63,263 bases of DNA from NCBI GenBank assembly GCA_945905815.1, contig CAMDQH010000009.1:1-63263 (forward strand), in the 5' to 3' direction. The notes under the pieces were generated by a model, which did not search any database, was not told where the DNA came from, and saw nothing but the letters and a program-made list of their open reading frames with translations. This stretch comes from Bacteriovorax stolpii. GTDB lineage: Bacteria > Bdellovibrionota > Bacteriovoracia > Bacteriovoracales > Bacteriovoracaceae. Each line of letters opens with the position of its first letter. Positions within the stretch are counted from its first letter, which is position 1. Below are positions 17,081 to 26,918 of the stretch, piece by piece. The position numbers were made by a program, and so were the translations under genes.

Positions 17081-18982
17081 TTATGCTGGAGTTGGTTTAC
17101 CAGCGCCAAACATTGGATTTGCTCCAACCACTGTTCCCTCAGGAGCAGATGGTTCGGCCGGTTTTTTACTTAGCTCAGGTTGACCAATATCTTTACCAGC
17201 AACCACGTTTCTGATTTGTTCTGCATCGAGAGTTTCCCAAGCAACGAGGGCAATCGCCACGCGGTGAAGGGCATCAACATTATCATTCAGAATTTTTTTC
17301 GCGATTTCATAGTTCGTCTGAATCAAATTTGCAATTTCAGAATCAATTCTGCGAGATGTTTCGTCTGAGAATGAAACACTTTCTGAACCATAAACCATGC
17401 CACCATTTTGTTTGGCATAATTAATAGGTCCAAGTTTCTCACTCATACCCCAGTTACAAACCATGCTACGAGCAAGGTCAGTAGCACGTTCAATATCGTT
17501 TGATGCACCGTTAGTCATTTCACCATAAACGATTTCTTCAGCAACACGTCCACCCATAAGGAAAGAAATAAAATTCTCACCCTTCTCTTTAGACAGGTTC
17601 AACATATCTTCATTCGGGAGGGTCTGAGTCACACCCAGGGCCTGACCACGAGGCATGATCGATACTTTATGAATAGGATCTGTCTGAGGAAGGTTCATAC
17701 CAACAATTGTGTGTCCGGCTTCATGATAGGCCGTAAGCTTCTTTTCTTTTTCTGAAATCATCATCGACTTACGAGCAACACCCATTAGGACTTTATCTTT
17801 AGCATTTTCAAAATCACTCATATCCAGAGCTTTCTTACCATCACGAGCAGCTAATAAAGCAGCTTCGTTAACTAAGTTAGCAAGATCAGCCCCCGTAAAT
17901 CCAGGTGTACCTTTAGCAATAACTTCTAGATCCATATCTCCAGAAAGTGGAGTTTTACGTGTGTGAACCTTAATAATAGCGTGACGACCACGAACATCCG
18001 GACGACCAACAGTTACACGTCGATCGAAACGACCTGGACGAAGGAGGGCCGGATCTAGAACATCCATACGGTTAGTAGCGGCCATAATAATAACGCCTTC
18101 ATTTGATTCGAAGCCGTCCATTTCAACTAAAAGTTGGTTGAGAGTTTGCTCACGTTCATCGTGACCACCACCCATACCTGCCCCACGGTGGCGTCCAACG
18201 GCATCAATCTCATCAATAAAGATGATACATGGAGCGTGTTTTTTACCTTGCTCGAATAAATCGCGGACTCGGCTTGCACCAACACCAACGAACATTTCTA
18301 CAAAGTCAGAACCTGAAATAGAGAAGAATGGAACTCCGGCCTCTCCTGCAACAGCACGAGCAAGTAAAGTCTTACCTGTTCCTGGAGGTCCAACGAGTAA
18401 ACAACCCTTAGGGATTTTTCCACCCAAAGTTGTGTATTTTTTAGGCTCTTTTAAGAAATCAACAATCTCTGCCAGTTCTTCTTTAGCTTCTTCAACACCA
18501 GCGACATCAACGAAAGTCATTTTCTTATCGTTTTCAGTTAGCATCTTGGCCTTAGACTTTCCAAAGCTCATGGCCTTTCCACCACCTGCTTGAAGCTGGC
18601 GAAGAAAGAAAAAGAAAAAAACAAAAAGAAGAATCATCGGCAACCAGTTAATTAACATAGTCGCAAGAAACCCTTGTTTCTCTTCTCTTTTGTAGTTAGG
18701 AATAATTCCTGCAGTTTTTAGAATGCGGAAAGTTTCATCTCCAGTGTTACCTGTTAGTTCAAAGTAAGTTCCGCCATCATAGCCATCATTAAATTTTCCT
18801 TGAATGATGTTATCACCCTGAAAAGTGACTTCCTTCACCTTGCCGGCCTCGATTGCCGTAATGAAGCTGGAAAAATTAATATTTTTTGCCTGAACTGTTT
18901 TGGGATCCAAGACCTTCATGACAAATGCCATGATCAAAATAACTACTATCCACAGCATGAGAGTTTTCTGTTGTTTACGCAT
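17081..18982 (-). CDS. ftsH: ATP-dependent zinc metalloprotease FtsH
   Basis: Membrane-anchored AAA+ protease for quality control and regulated turnover. The ATG at 18982 is preferred over an upstream in-frame start because AAAAGG lies just before it and the protein then begins with [13 protein letters not shown], directly entering TM1. Features in order: TM1 (residues 8-24), periplasmic domain, TM2 (about 105-125), Walker A GPPGTGKT (near 198), Walker [12 protein letters not shown], the second-region-of-homology Arg fingers (RPGRFDRR), and zinc site HEAGH at 420-424. The 633 residues match the usual length. It follows tilS and is coupled to folP. Confidence 0.97.
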   Translation of the reverse strand: MRKQQKTLMLWIVVILIMAFVMKVLDPKTVQAKNINFSSFITAIEAGKVKEVTFQGDNIIQGKFNDGYDGGTYFELTGNTGDETFRILKTAGIIPNYKREEKQGFLATMLINWLPMILLFVFFFFFLRQLQAGGGKAMSFGKSKAKMLTENDKKMTFVDVAGVEEAKEELAEIVDFLKEPKKYTTLGGKIPKGCLLVGPPGTGKTLLARAVAGEAGVPFFSISGSDFVEMFVGVGASRVRDLFEQGKKHAPCIIFIDEIDAVGRHRGAGMGGGHDEREQTLNQLLVEMDGFESNEGVIIMAATNRMDVLDPALLRPGRFDRRVTVGRPDVRGRHAIIKVHTRKTPLSGDMDLEVIAKGTPGFTGADLANLVNEAALLAARDGKKALDMSDFENAKDKVLMGVARKSMMISEKEKKLTAYHEAGHTIVGMNLPQTDPIHKVSIMPRGQALGVTQTLPNEDMLNLSKEKGENFISFLMGGRVAEEIVYGEMTNGASNDIERATDLARSMVCNWGMSEKLGPINYAKQNGGMVYGSESVSFSDETSRRIDSEIANLIQTNYEIAKKILNDNVDALHRVAIALVAWETLDAEQIRNVVAGKDIGQPELSKKPAEPSAPEGTVVGANPMFGAGKPTPA

Positions 18983-19035
18983 AAAATACCTTTTTGAGCT
19001 CTTAATGAGACTGATAAGAATTATACGGGAGGGAA

Positions 19036-20379
19036 TTATTCTTGGAAAGCAAAGAGATTGGCCAAATTCCAAAGAGGCAAGAGTCTGAGCTTTTCAGGCA
19101 ACTTCTTTTTTTTTCTTTCCCATGTCTCTATGCCCTTTAAACAGGACACAAAGCGAAAACCTCTTTCTTTACATACCTGAGATGTGGCCGGAAACAGTGG
19201 ATCATAGACTGAAGCATTTAAGGTTTTAGCGATATTTTCAGGACCGCAAATTAAAATGAGGCCAGGCATGTTTAACATAGCATCAGAAGTTGTTACTAAA
19301 TTCTTCCAAGCGCGCTCCAGGTCCATCCTGCTAAAGGTCGGGAGACTCATAAGCTCTGCGCCTGAAATCCCTTTGAGAGTTTTAGCAATCGCCTCATCAT
19401 GATTGTTCATATTTTGTTGATAGATCATCAAAAGCTTATGAGAAGAATAAACCTCTGTTCCACCGCTAAAGTGAAAAGGACCTTTCTTGCCATTATCAAT
19501 GGCCTTAAACATTTTTAAAATTTGAGCTGAAATCTCTCCCCTCTCTGAATTTGAAAAGGAGTGCAGCAATTCCTGGACTTGATACTGAGAGAATTGTGGC
19601 CCCTGAATGATTGCGCCTTGCTCGTAGAGATGAATTTGATTTTCATTCACACGATTAGTAATGTTCAAATGCAAAATAACCGCCATATGATTGGCATGAT
19701 TCACATAATGTTTTAAATATTTAGGAAACCGCTTTTTAATAAGTGGGGCGAGACTTTCTCGCAAAAAGTTCCGATCATACTTAGTTTCTTTATTGGTAGG
19801 ATCGTTCCTGAAAACAATATTCTCAAAGCGCGAAAGATGTAATAGCTGCTCTTTAGTGACACATAGAAAAGGCCGAATAATTTTCCCATTACGAACGGGA
19901 ATTCCCAGCGAGGATTTAGGCTGGCCCGAACGGTATCGTTGCATGATACTCCATTCATAAGAATCATCTATGTGGTGACCTAACCATAAGCTTTCACCCG
20001 GAAGTAAATCATTCAAAAGCAGGGCCCGACGTTCTTTTCTTGCCCGACCTTCAAAGTTACCAATTTTTGTATCCAAATCTTTAGCATGAAGAATTTTAAA
20101 CGGAATATGATTCTGATCACAAAAATCCCGCACTAAGCTTGCATCCTGATCTTGACCGGAACGAGTGTGATGATGAACGAAGAGTGCTCGGATGGGTCCG
20201 ATCTTCTCTTGTTTAAAAAGCTCGTGGGCAAACCAAAGAAGTGCCATGGAATCCACGCCACCAGATACCGCAATCACGTGCGATCCAATGAGTTCATTTG
20301 GTGAGGTTACGTTGCCCAAAAAGCGAAATACATGCTTAAAGAACAGTGCTCTATATGAGGTCGAACTTAGCTTATTCAT
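19036..20379 (-). CDS. tilS: tRNA(Ile)-lysidine synthase
   Basis: ATP-dependent enzyme that converts C34 of tRNA-Ile(CAU) to lysidine, switching it from methionine to isoleucine decoding. The 447-residue protein has the N-type ATP pyrophosphatase P-loop [12 protein letters not shown] (SGGVDS at 39-44), the downstream [12 protein letters not shown] and [12 protein letters not shown] motifs (TilS usually has GHHxDDxxET; ET is replaced by EW here) and a C-terminal substrate-binding extension. It starts tilS-ftsH-folP; hpt, which sits in this cluster in several other phyla, is absent. A tRNA with a CAU anticodon is encoded divergently 83 bases away. Confidence 0.92.
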   Translation of the reverse strand: MNKLSSTSYRALFFKHVFRFLGNVTSPNELIGSHVIAVSGGVDSMALLWFAHELFKQEKIGPIRALFVHHHTRSGQDQDASLVRDFCDQNHIPFKILHAKDLDTKIGNFEGRARKERRALLLNDLLPGESLWLGHHIDDSYEWSIMQRYRSGQPKSSLGIPVRNGKIIRPFLCVTKEQLLHLSRFENIVFRNDPTNKETKYDRNFLRESLAPLIKKRFPKYLKHYVNHANHMAVILHLNITNRVNENQIHLYEQGAIIQGPQFSQYQVQELLHSFSNSERGEISAQILKMFKAIDNGKKGPFHFSGGTEVYSSHKLLMIYQQNMNNHDEAIAKTLKGISGAELMSLPTFSRMDLERAWKNLVTTSDAMLNMPGLILICGPENIAKTLNASVYDPLFPATSQVCKERGFRFVSCLKGIETWERKKKKLPEKLRLLPLWNLANLFAFQE

Positions 20380-20413
20380 AGCTCCAAAACAGTATAATCC
20401 TGCGTTATTGTTA

Positions 20414-20442
20414 TTGACTAGAGACGCTCAGTTAAATAGGAT
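20414..20442 (+). promoter_or_regulatory. Promoter of the tRNA-Met gene
   Basis: TTGACT (20414-20419, 5/6) and TAGGAT (20437-20442) are separated by exactly 17 bases. The predicted start lies about 12 bases before the tRNA 5' end, consistent with a short leader. Confidence 0.6.
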
Positions 20443-20461
20443 GACTCTACTTTTTTCTTAT

Positions 20462-20538
20462 GGCGACGTAGCTCAGTTGGTGAGAGCACAGCATTCATAA
20501 CGCTGGGGTCGGCAGTTCAACTCTGCCCGTCGCTACCA
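20462..20538 (+). tRNA. tRNA-Met (anticodon CAU), elongator type
   Basis: A 77-base cloverleaf with encoded CCA. The acceptor stem GGCGACG pairs with CGTCGCT (first pair G-U). D-arm is AGCTCAGTTGGTGAGAGC; anticodon loop TTCATAA; T-arm GGCAG-TTCAACT-CTGCC. The variable loop GGGGTC and the GTAGCTCAG/GCTACCA ends resemble elongator tRNA-Met rather than tRNA-Ile2. Pairing 31-39 in the anticodon stem is an A-C mismatch. An initiator identity is unlikely because the 1-72 pair is G-U and the three G-C pairs before the loop are missing. Confidence 0.93.
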
Positions 20539-20833
20539 TTCTTTATTATCCCTATCTCAGCTTATTAGACATTTAATTTTTTTCTTGAGGATTCAATATT
20601 AAGATTCGTGGCACCAAAATCACTAAACAAATTAGTAGTTTGTAGCAATTTGTCCAAAGGTTAGTCACATGTACTCAAAATCCCACTATTCCTACTAGCT
20701 AAGTTATTGAATTATTGAATAAAAAAGCTGTCACCAATATTGCAAAGAATGGGCTAGGGATTTGTGAGTTGAAGGGTTTAGGCCATGTAGATTTTACACC
20801 ATAAGGGTGTTTACACCGCATGGCGCTAAATAT
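20539..20833. other. Non-coding spacer with repeat cluster before the ATP-grasp operon
   Basis: No gene is visible in this stretch. TTATTGAAT is followed by TATTGAAT near 20704-20720. At 20782-20824 a nested dyad occurs: GCCATG/CATGGC encloses ACACC, GGTGT and ACACC. TTTACACC is present twice, at 20793-20800 and 20810-20817, with 17-base periodicity. The cluster ends ten bases upstream of the predicted -35 box, so it could be an activator or repressor site. Confidence 0.45.
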
Positions 20834-20861
20834 CTGACTACACTTATCCAAAAAGTATAAA
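20834..20861 (+). promoter_or_regulatory. Candidate promoter of the ATP-grasp/envelope operon
   Basis: CTGACT (20834-20839), a 16-base spacer and TATAAA (20856-20861, 5/6) precede a 25-30-base leader that contains the AGAGAGG ribosome site of the GTG start at 20893. Confidence 0.5.
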
Positions 20862-20892
20862 ACCGGTTAATTTGAATTTTAGAGAGGTCATT

Positions 20893-23800
20893 GTGATTAA
20901 AGTAAAAAGCCGTCGCAAGCTTCAGCCCTACAATCCGAACCTGGGATTTATTGGAAGCGTGAAAGTCGATGTTGCCAACTACATCTTCTCTTCAAAGCGC
21001 AAGCGTGCCCCTTATCAACACTCAAAGGCACTGGTAAAAAACCTCCTTACACGTGATGTGTCTGTGCATTTGAAAGAATCACAAGGTCTAACACGATTTA
21101 TTCGTAAACGTGATCTGACATTTCAAAAATCAGACGCTAATGGGAATTACAAAATTTTCACAGTTCCTTGTACAACAACCATCGTGCCGATGCAGAAATC
21201 AATTTTTAATACGATTGAAAAAGCAGCACAAACTTTGATCGTGTCTTTACGCTGCGTAATCCAGGATATCTATGGCTCAAAAACAATAAAAGACTCTGGT
21301 TTTGTAAAATCACTACCAATTGAGATCAGAAGCATTTTTATTGATGCCATAAAAGAATCTCCAAACTACTTCCTTCAACTCCATAATCCATCAATGAAGA
21401 AATACCCTTTCTTTGATAACGTTGGTCTTGATTTGGTGTTAATTGAAGATTATTTTGAACAATCAAAAAATTTCGATACTCTTTTGAAGGCAAAAAAAAC
21501 GGATAAGCTTCCTGAACTTCCTTTCAGAATCCTTGAGCTTAATGCTGGTGCCCCATCAGGTGCTTCAAATAATATGAACGTACTCGAAGGTCATTATGAA
21601 CAGAATCCGGAAGTTCTTGATTCTCTCGGCCGCTTAATGCCAAATGATCACTTTCAAGTCCTTGCTGAAACATATAAAACTCTGGGTGAAGACTGGACCG
21701 GTATTAAAGACGGAATCCAGGTTATTCTTCCTCCTGGAGGAATGAACGGTGCTGCTCCAGAAATTCACAACCTTGCTGCATATTCTGGTTTAGTTTACGC
21801 CGATCCAGTCCAGTTATTCTCAGATGAGAAAGGTTATATTCGTCTTCGTACTATTAACGGTTCTAACCCAATTATTACGGCGATTTATTCCCGCATCAAT
21901 GCAGACTCAGCACTATTTGATGTTGATAAGGGCGTGATCCTTCGTGATGCGGATACAAATGAACCACTTTATCTTCGTGACTCATTCAAACTTGGTGAAG
22001 ATGGAGAGGCCCCTTTAGTCTTAGATGTTAAAGGTAATCCAATTCCACTTCAGTCTGATTATGCCGTTCCAGGACTTTTGGAAGCAGTTCTTACGAAAAA
22101 AATCTATATGGGTGGTCTAAACCGAATTCTTGATAACAAGATTATTCTTGCGGCCCTAACAACTTATGCACCTATTTATTTTGCAGGAAAGATTAAAGAA
22201 TTAGGTCTTAACAACAACGGACCAAAGATAACTCCTCCAGAAACACTTCCACCTAAGATGGAATCAGTAAAAATTATTGAAGCTAATCCGGAAGAATGGG
22301 TTGTAAAAGCGCCAAATCTTTCTGGTGGCTCAGGCATTCACATCATGAAGTCACTTTCTAAGCAATCAAGGAAAGAAGTTCTTGATATGATTCGTAAAAA
22401 GCCAGATCATTTCGCTTATCAAAAGCTTGTAAACATAGCTCGAATTCCAGTAGCCATGAAAGATAAAAAAGAAGGCATTCGCTTTGCAAATTTAGCTGCT
22501 GATATTCGTCTATGGGTTTTCTACGGCGGCGGAAATAAAGCACTTCCAAAAATGACTCATAATGCTTTAGTTCGATATGCCCCTGAAGAAAAAGGCCCCA
22601 TGAGCTCAATCGTAAATACCTCAAAAGGTGGCGGTTATGCTCCATTCGTTGTAGTTGACGACATTGGAACTTCAGAATCAGTTAGCGCGATGGAATTTAT
22701 AAAAACAAAAGCACCAATACCTCTACAAACTCACCTACCAATGTTTGTAGCGGCCCAACTTATTCAAGTGTCACGACTTGCAGTCGAAATGAATACTCAT
22801 CTTAAAAATGAAACTGCGGACAGCTATACAACATTAGGTCTGGCACTTTCTTTGAAAACTCAGTGCCGTGAAGTATTGAGCTTTATGAATCCGAGAGCAA
22901 TTGAACCCATTTATAAGATCATTGATTTATTGGAGGCAAAACAAGAATCAAAGGCCACGGCAAAATTCTTTGATTTGGTTAACCTAAATCAGCTTACTCT
23001 TGTTACAAGCCTTCAAAAGCTTGAGTCAAAAAACAAACTTCCCAATGGTTTTCGTGAGCGCTTAGATGAACTCTTGGTCATGGACCAGGACATTGTGTAC
23101 CAAAACTATACTGTTGAAAACCGTAACCATGATCGAAAAATCTTGAAAAACCTAAAGGCAATTTTAGTTGAAAGAGCTAAAGGCAATAAAGTGCTCTTAA
23201 AAGAATACAATGGCCTTATCAAAATCTTAAATTCAAGCATTGAAGCCTCATTTCCAAGAGAGATACTTAAAGGTAAAGCAGCGCAAAACCTACTAAAATT
23301 AGTTGAAAGTTTCATGAATATGGTTAAGGACCGCTTACAAAACTCTGAAAAAGCGATTGAGTTTGCAAAGTTATTCTCAACTGATTTGGTTCATCCTGAA
23401 TTGAAATTTGATACCTTTGGATTAAAGCAAGAATCGCTTTGTAAAAAAAGTGGCTTTCTAACTGCTTCACAAAAAGAATTTGCAACTGGTGAGTTGTTAA
23501 CAGAATCTGATTACATATCACCGATGATAAAAGAGGCCCGTGTTGAATGGATCAAAATCGAAGCCGAAGCTAAAAAACAAACATTGGCTAAACGCGTTCA
23601 GTTTTTGGCAAAAAAACGTGCGGCACATTTTGAAAAATATCCATTAATTGCGCGCATGAATCAGATCATGAAATCTTCAAACGTTGGTGTTTCAGATCTT
23701 ATCGAATTAATGCCTGCTATGCCTTATGCAAAATTCAACCTTGAGATGTTTGCTAAGAAACAAGGCCTAACACTTGAAGATATCTTCACCAATGAATTAA

Positions 23801-24654
23801 CCCCAAACAAAATCTCAATTTTGACAACTGAACAGATTGGCGAAAATAAATTATCCGCCCAAGATCATGCTGGTGAATGTTTTGCCAAAAAACGTAAATC
23901 TCATGGACTCTTTTCTGATTCAGATATTTTCATATGGATCCGAAAGGAATTAGATCCTCTCACTCAGATCTATACAGCTGGACATGAAGTTATTCACTTT
24001 CATCAAATTGAAGAAACAACAAAATCAGAAGCAAAAGCATTATCAGATGGTGCTATAGCTCAGGCCTACTTTCTTAACTTTTACGGGAATTTTCTTGGGG
24101 TATCGGCCGCATCTCTTGAAGGATTGTCTGTAGACATATCAGTTGAGCGCCAACCTCTTTATGGACTTGCAGATCGTATTGTTCCTTATTTTTATACTCC
24201 ACTATTAACCGAGATTCGATCGGGTATAAATAGTTCTCGTGAAAAATACGAAAAAGTTTTAAATAAATACGGTTCTCTTTTTAGTTACATGATGCCTAAT
24301 TCTAACCAGGTTAAAGTTAAGGCATTGCAGGAAATTATTCCGGCCTTAGAAAATGCCAAGAACATTCTTTTCGCAAAAGAAATTGGTCTTGAAATCAAAA
24401 TGGACGAAATTTGCTCTGCAATCCCAAGTGCAAATAAAGCTCAGATTAAAACATTTGGTCCTAAAATTATGCGCGCTGTAAAAAAAGCATCACCAGATTA
24501 TGAAGCACTTACAATTATTGGGAATCATCAGTTCTATGGCGTTAGTTTCGCCAGGAAACTGGATGTCTCTAAGTCGATTACGCTTAAACCCATTTTAAGT
24601 ACGATTTCACTTGGAAACAGCTACAACCAAACTCAACAACAGCAACAGCAGTAG
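20893..24654 (+). CDS. Circularly permuted ATP-grasp protein with C-terminal HExxH metallopeptidase-like domain
   Basis: Large cytoplasmic protein (1253 residues, no signal peptide). Its first half has the blocks of circularly permuted ATP-grasp (DUF404/DUF407) enzymes: ILELNAGAPSGASNN, VVKAPNLSGGSGIHIMKS, ADIRLWVFYGG and ALVRYAP followed by VNTSKGGGY. These enzymes form amide or peptide bonds using ATP in characterised relatives. The C-terminal part has TAGHEVIHFHQIEE with HExxH at 1031-1035 and further acidic residues, suggesting a zincin-like domain. The protein ends in a Gln run (QTQQQQQQ). The start is GTG 20893, with AGAGAGG 5 bases before it. It heads a three-gene unit with a membrane protein and an outer-membrane-like protein. 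Substrate is unknown. Confidence 0.8.
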   Translation: MIKVKSRRKLQPYNPNLGFIGSVKVDVANYIFSSKRKRAPYQHSKALVKNLLTRDVSVHLKESQGLTRFIRKRDLTFQKSDANGNYKIFTVPCTTTIVPMQKSIFNTIEKAAQTLIVSLRCVIQDIYGSKTIKDSGFVKSLPIEIRSIFIDAIKESPNYFLQLHNPSMKKYPFFDNVGLDLVLIEDYFEQSKNFDTLLKAKKTDKLPELPFRILELNAGAPSGASNNMNVLEGHYEQNPEVLDSLGRLMPNDHFQVLAETYKTLGEDWTGIKDGIQVILPPGGMNGAAPEIHNLAAYSGLVYADPVQLFSDEKGYIRLRTINGSNPIITAIYSRINADSALFDVDKGVILRDADTNEPLYLRDSFKLGEDGEAPLVLDVKGNPIPLQSDYAVPGLLEAVLTKKIYMGGLNRILDNKIILAALTTYAPIYFAGKIKELGLNNNGPKITPPETLPPKMESVKIIEANPEEWVVKAPNLSGGSGIHIMKSLSKQSRKEVLDMIRKKPDHFAYQKLVNIARIPVAMKDKKEGIRFANLAADIRLWVFYGGGNKALPKMTHNALVRYAPEEKGPMSSIVNTSKGGGYAPFVVVDDIGTSESVSAMEFIKTKAPIPLQTHLPMFVAAQLIQVSRLAVEMNTHLKNETADSYTTLGLALSLKTQCREVLSFMNPRAIEPIYKIIDLLEAKQESKATAKFFDLVNLNQLTLVTSLQKLESKNKLPNGFRERLDELLVMDQDIVYQNYTVENRNHDRKILKNLKAILVERAKGNKVLLKEYNGLIKILNSSIEASFPREILKGKAAQNLLKLVESFMNMVKDRLQNSEKAIEFAKLFSTDLVHPELKFDTFGLKQESLCKKSGFLTASQKEFATGELLTESDYISPMIKEARVEWIKIEAEAKKQTLAKRVQFLAKKRAAHFEKYPLIARMNQIMKSSNVGVSDLIELMPAMPYAKFNLEMFAKKQGLTLEDIFTNELTPNKISILTTEQIGENKLSAQDHAGECFAKKRKSHGLFSDSDIFIWIRKELDPLTQIYTAGHEVIHFHQIEETTKSEAKALSDGAIAQAYFLNFYGNFLGVSAASLEGLSVDISVERQPLYGLADRIVPYFYTPLLTEIRSGINSSREKYEKVLNKYGSLFSYMMPNSNQVKVKALQEIIPALENAKNILFAKEIGLEIKMDEICSAIPSANKAQIKTFGPKIMRAVKKASPDYEALTIIGNHQFYGVSFARKLDVSKSITLKPILSTISLGNSYNQTQQQQQQ

Positions 24655-24665
24655 GATGTTTTTAG

Positions 24666-26918
24666 ATGAGAACAGAAATATTAACCAGTGAAATTCCAAA
24701 GCTGTTTCCATTCTTGGAAACTCTCCTCCAGGATGGCGGGAAGAAGCTTTTCGCAATCTTGGGTGAAGTAACACGTTCATCTAATTTTGATGGACGCAGT
24801 GGTTATCATTTCCATGAAGAAAATCTATTTGCTTCAATTGAATTTGGAGTGTTATTTGGTGGATCTGGTTTTGTTATCCGACGATACAAGAAAACAAAAG
24901 AAGAAGAATTTGAAAGTTTTGATCACTTCGATAAAAAGGGAAATTTTACTTTTACTTCGAACCAAAAAACTCTTGATCCTCTGTATGTAGATTCGATGAA
25001 CATGGATGCAACATGCCCCATTCTTAATCACTTATACAACTTTTTATCACTTGAATATAAGCGGGCAGCTGAAGGAAAATCTTGGGCAACAGATCAAGTT
25101 CATATTATAGAGCTTTTTTTACGCCAAATTTTCAAATCCAAGATTGTGCAACTCTCTATTAAAAGTGGAATCAACGATCCTGCAATTTCTGGCATCTACG
25201 AAAAAATCCAAAAAGCTGAAATGGATCCAGTTCTGACATGGGAAGAGCGCCAGCTTGTATTTGATTCGTACCGCGAAACGCTAGATGCAGTTATTGCAAC
25301 AAAAGTTCGTGCTCATAAACTTTCAAGTTTTAGCTTTTCATTACAAAAGATGAGAAAGAATTCTTCAAATTTCAGAGGGCGTGTTACTGCTCGACCAATT
25401 AGCAATGCCAAAGGTCTATTATTTCGCTATACGATTGGAAAAGTTCTTTGGTTTATCCATACAGTGAAAGATAACCTCGGGTACTCAGTAGCGCTGGCCG
25501 TTTATGGCCCCTTTACTTATTATTTCATCACAATGCCAATGAACCCACATGCTATGCAGGCAGTTGGTCGTTTGCGTGGAGTTTATTTAGACACTAGGGC
25601 CGAAATTTCTGAATTAGTTGATAATGTTGAAGGACTTACGAACAAATCAACGACAACACTTGTTCAATTACCTGTTCCAGCAGAAAAAACGTTGGCCATA
25701 GTTGAAGACACTATTTCAACTACAAATGCTGCACCAGAAACAAGCTCAACAGCATCTGCACCAGCTGTGGACCCAAAACTGCTCGCCAATATTATCTATG
25801 TTTCATCAACTACGATGGGCCCAGTCCAAGATATATCAGTTGATCTTGGTGATGGTGCAAATGAAAAGTATAAACCGACTTTTTTAAACATGCTTCTTAC
25901 AACTGATATCCCAAAAGTTGATCGCCAACTTTGGAATGATCGCATGAGTAACTTTAAGCAAATGCAAATTGCTTACGAAGAGAATATTGAGTACGCCTCT
26001 CGTATGGGTCGTCTTGAACAACTCGAGACTCAATACAATTTCCCGATGCAAGTTGAAAGCACTTGGGAAGAGCTAGAACGCTACAATGGCTTGATCTTTC
26101 GCATGCGTGAGGAGAATCCAAATCTCTCACCTAAGATGAAGCAATATCTTTCAAACGAAATAAACCGCACTCAGCAGTTAGAACTTTACCTTTGGGACCG
26201 CATGGGTCGCTTTGTCCTAGATCAAATCTACGTTATGCTTGACCAGGATAATGAACAAAAACGTAGTGACTATTATGTCGGCCGTTCTTTTGTATTCATG
26301 CAAGAAATGACGAATATGCTTTCATGGCGCTACAAGAACTTTAAAAAGCCTGAGGGGTATGAGCGAATCGAAAAACTTGCAAATTTTTATGCTAAGAACC
26401 GTAAAGAATTTGGCTCTGTTACAAAAAACTTAACGGCCAACTCAGATCTTTATAAGCAGAAAGATGTTCTTAACACTAAAGAATTCCGTTCTTACATGAA
26501 GCGCCAGTGGGAAATTCTTTATCTTCAAAACTCTAAAGCTGAAGAAGCTTCAAACAATGGACTGAATATGTATATCTGGTCGGTGCGAAATACCGTCTGG
26601 GTTTTACAATCACTTTATTCTGCTAAGCGAGAGGAGCTCGGACTCTTGATTAAGCGAGATATTTCTGGTCAGATGTTTTCGCCAGGTGATCTGCTCAGTC
26701 GATCAAAGATATCTATGATGTATGAAACTCACATTCACAACTTAACGTTAGAATATGTAGGTATTAGAGAGGAAATCATGAAGAGACTTGGAAAAGATAT
26801 CGAGTCTACTCAGAGGATGATGATACTCGAAAACCTGAAAGAGTTTTTGTCTGATCGAGAAAAGTTGGATGGCCTAAGTGTAGCTACCTCACAAAGAACA
26901 GCGGGAACGACTTTATGA
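24666..26918 (+). CDS. Large single-span membrane protein of unknown function
   Basis: I do not recognise a family for this 750-residue protein. No N-terminal signal peptide is seen. About 260 soluble residues precede one clear hydrophobic span (LGYSVALAVYGPFTYYFITM, residues 271-290). A Ser/Thr/Pro/Ala-rich linker (near 345-375) follows, then about 370 charged, helix-rich residues with abundant Tyr/Trp/Arg (YNGLIFRMREENP, YLWDRMGRFVLDQIYVML). The likely topology is one domain on each side of the inner membrane. It starts 11 bases after the ATP-grasp gene and overlaps the next by ATGA, implying a stoichiometric partnership with both. Confidence 0.7.
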   Translation: MRTEILTSEIPKLFPFLETLLQDGGKKLFAILGEVTRSSNFDGRSGYHFHEENLFASIEFGVLFGGSGFVIRRYKKTKEEEFESFDHFDKKGNFTFTSNQKTLDPLYVDSMNMDATCPILNHLYNFLSLEYKRAAEGKSWATDQVHIIELFLRQIFKSKIVQLSIKSGINDPAISGIYEKIQKAEMDPVLTWEERQLVFDSYRETLDAVIATKVRAHKLSSFSFSLQKMRKNSSNFRGRVTARPISNAKGLLFRYTIGKVLWFIHTVKDNLGYSVALAVYGPFTYYFITMPMNPHAMQAVGRLRGVYLDTRAEISELVDNVEGLTNKSTTTLVQLPVPAEKTLAIVEDTISTTNAAPETSSTASAPAVDPKLLANIIYVSSTTMGPVQDISVDLGDGANEKYKPTFLNMLLTTDIPKVDRQLWNDRMSNFKQMQIAYEENIEYASRMGRLEQLETQYNFPMQVESTWEELERYNGLIFRMREENPNLSPKMKQYLSNEINRTQQLELYLWDRMGRFVLDQIYVMLDQDNEQKRSDYYVGRSFVFMQEMTNMLSWRYKNFKKPEGYERIEKLANFYAKNRKEFGSVTKNLTANSDLYKQKDVLNTKEFRSYMKRQWEILYLQNSKAEEASNNGLNMYIWSVRNTVWVLQSLYSAKREELGLLIKRDISGQMFSPGDLLSRSKISMMYETHIHNLTLEYVGIREEIMKRLGKDIESTQRMMILENLKEFLSDREKLDGLSVATSQRTAGTTL

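Noticed and set aside
20462-20538. tRNA read as tRNA-Ile2 (lysidine-modified) because of its proximity to tilS
   Set aside because: The GGGGTC variable loop and the overall body match elongator tRNA-Met; proximity alone is not evidence.
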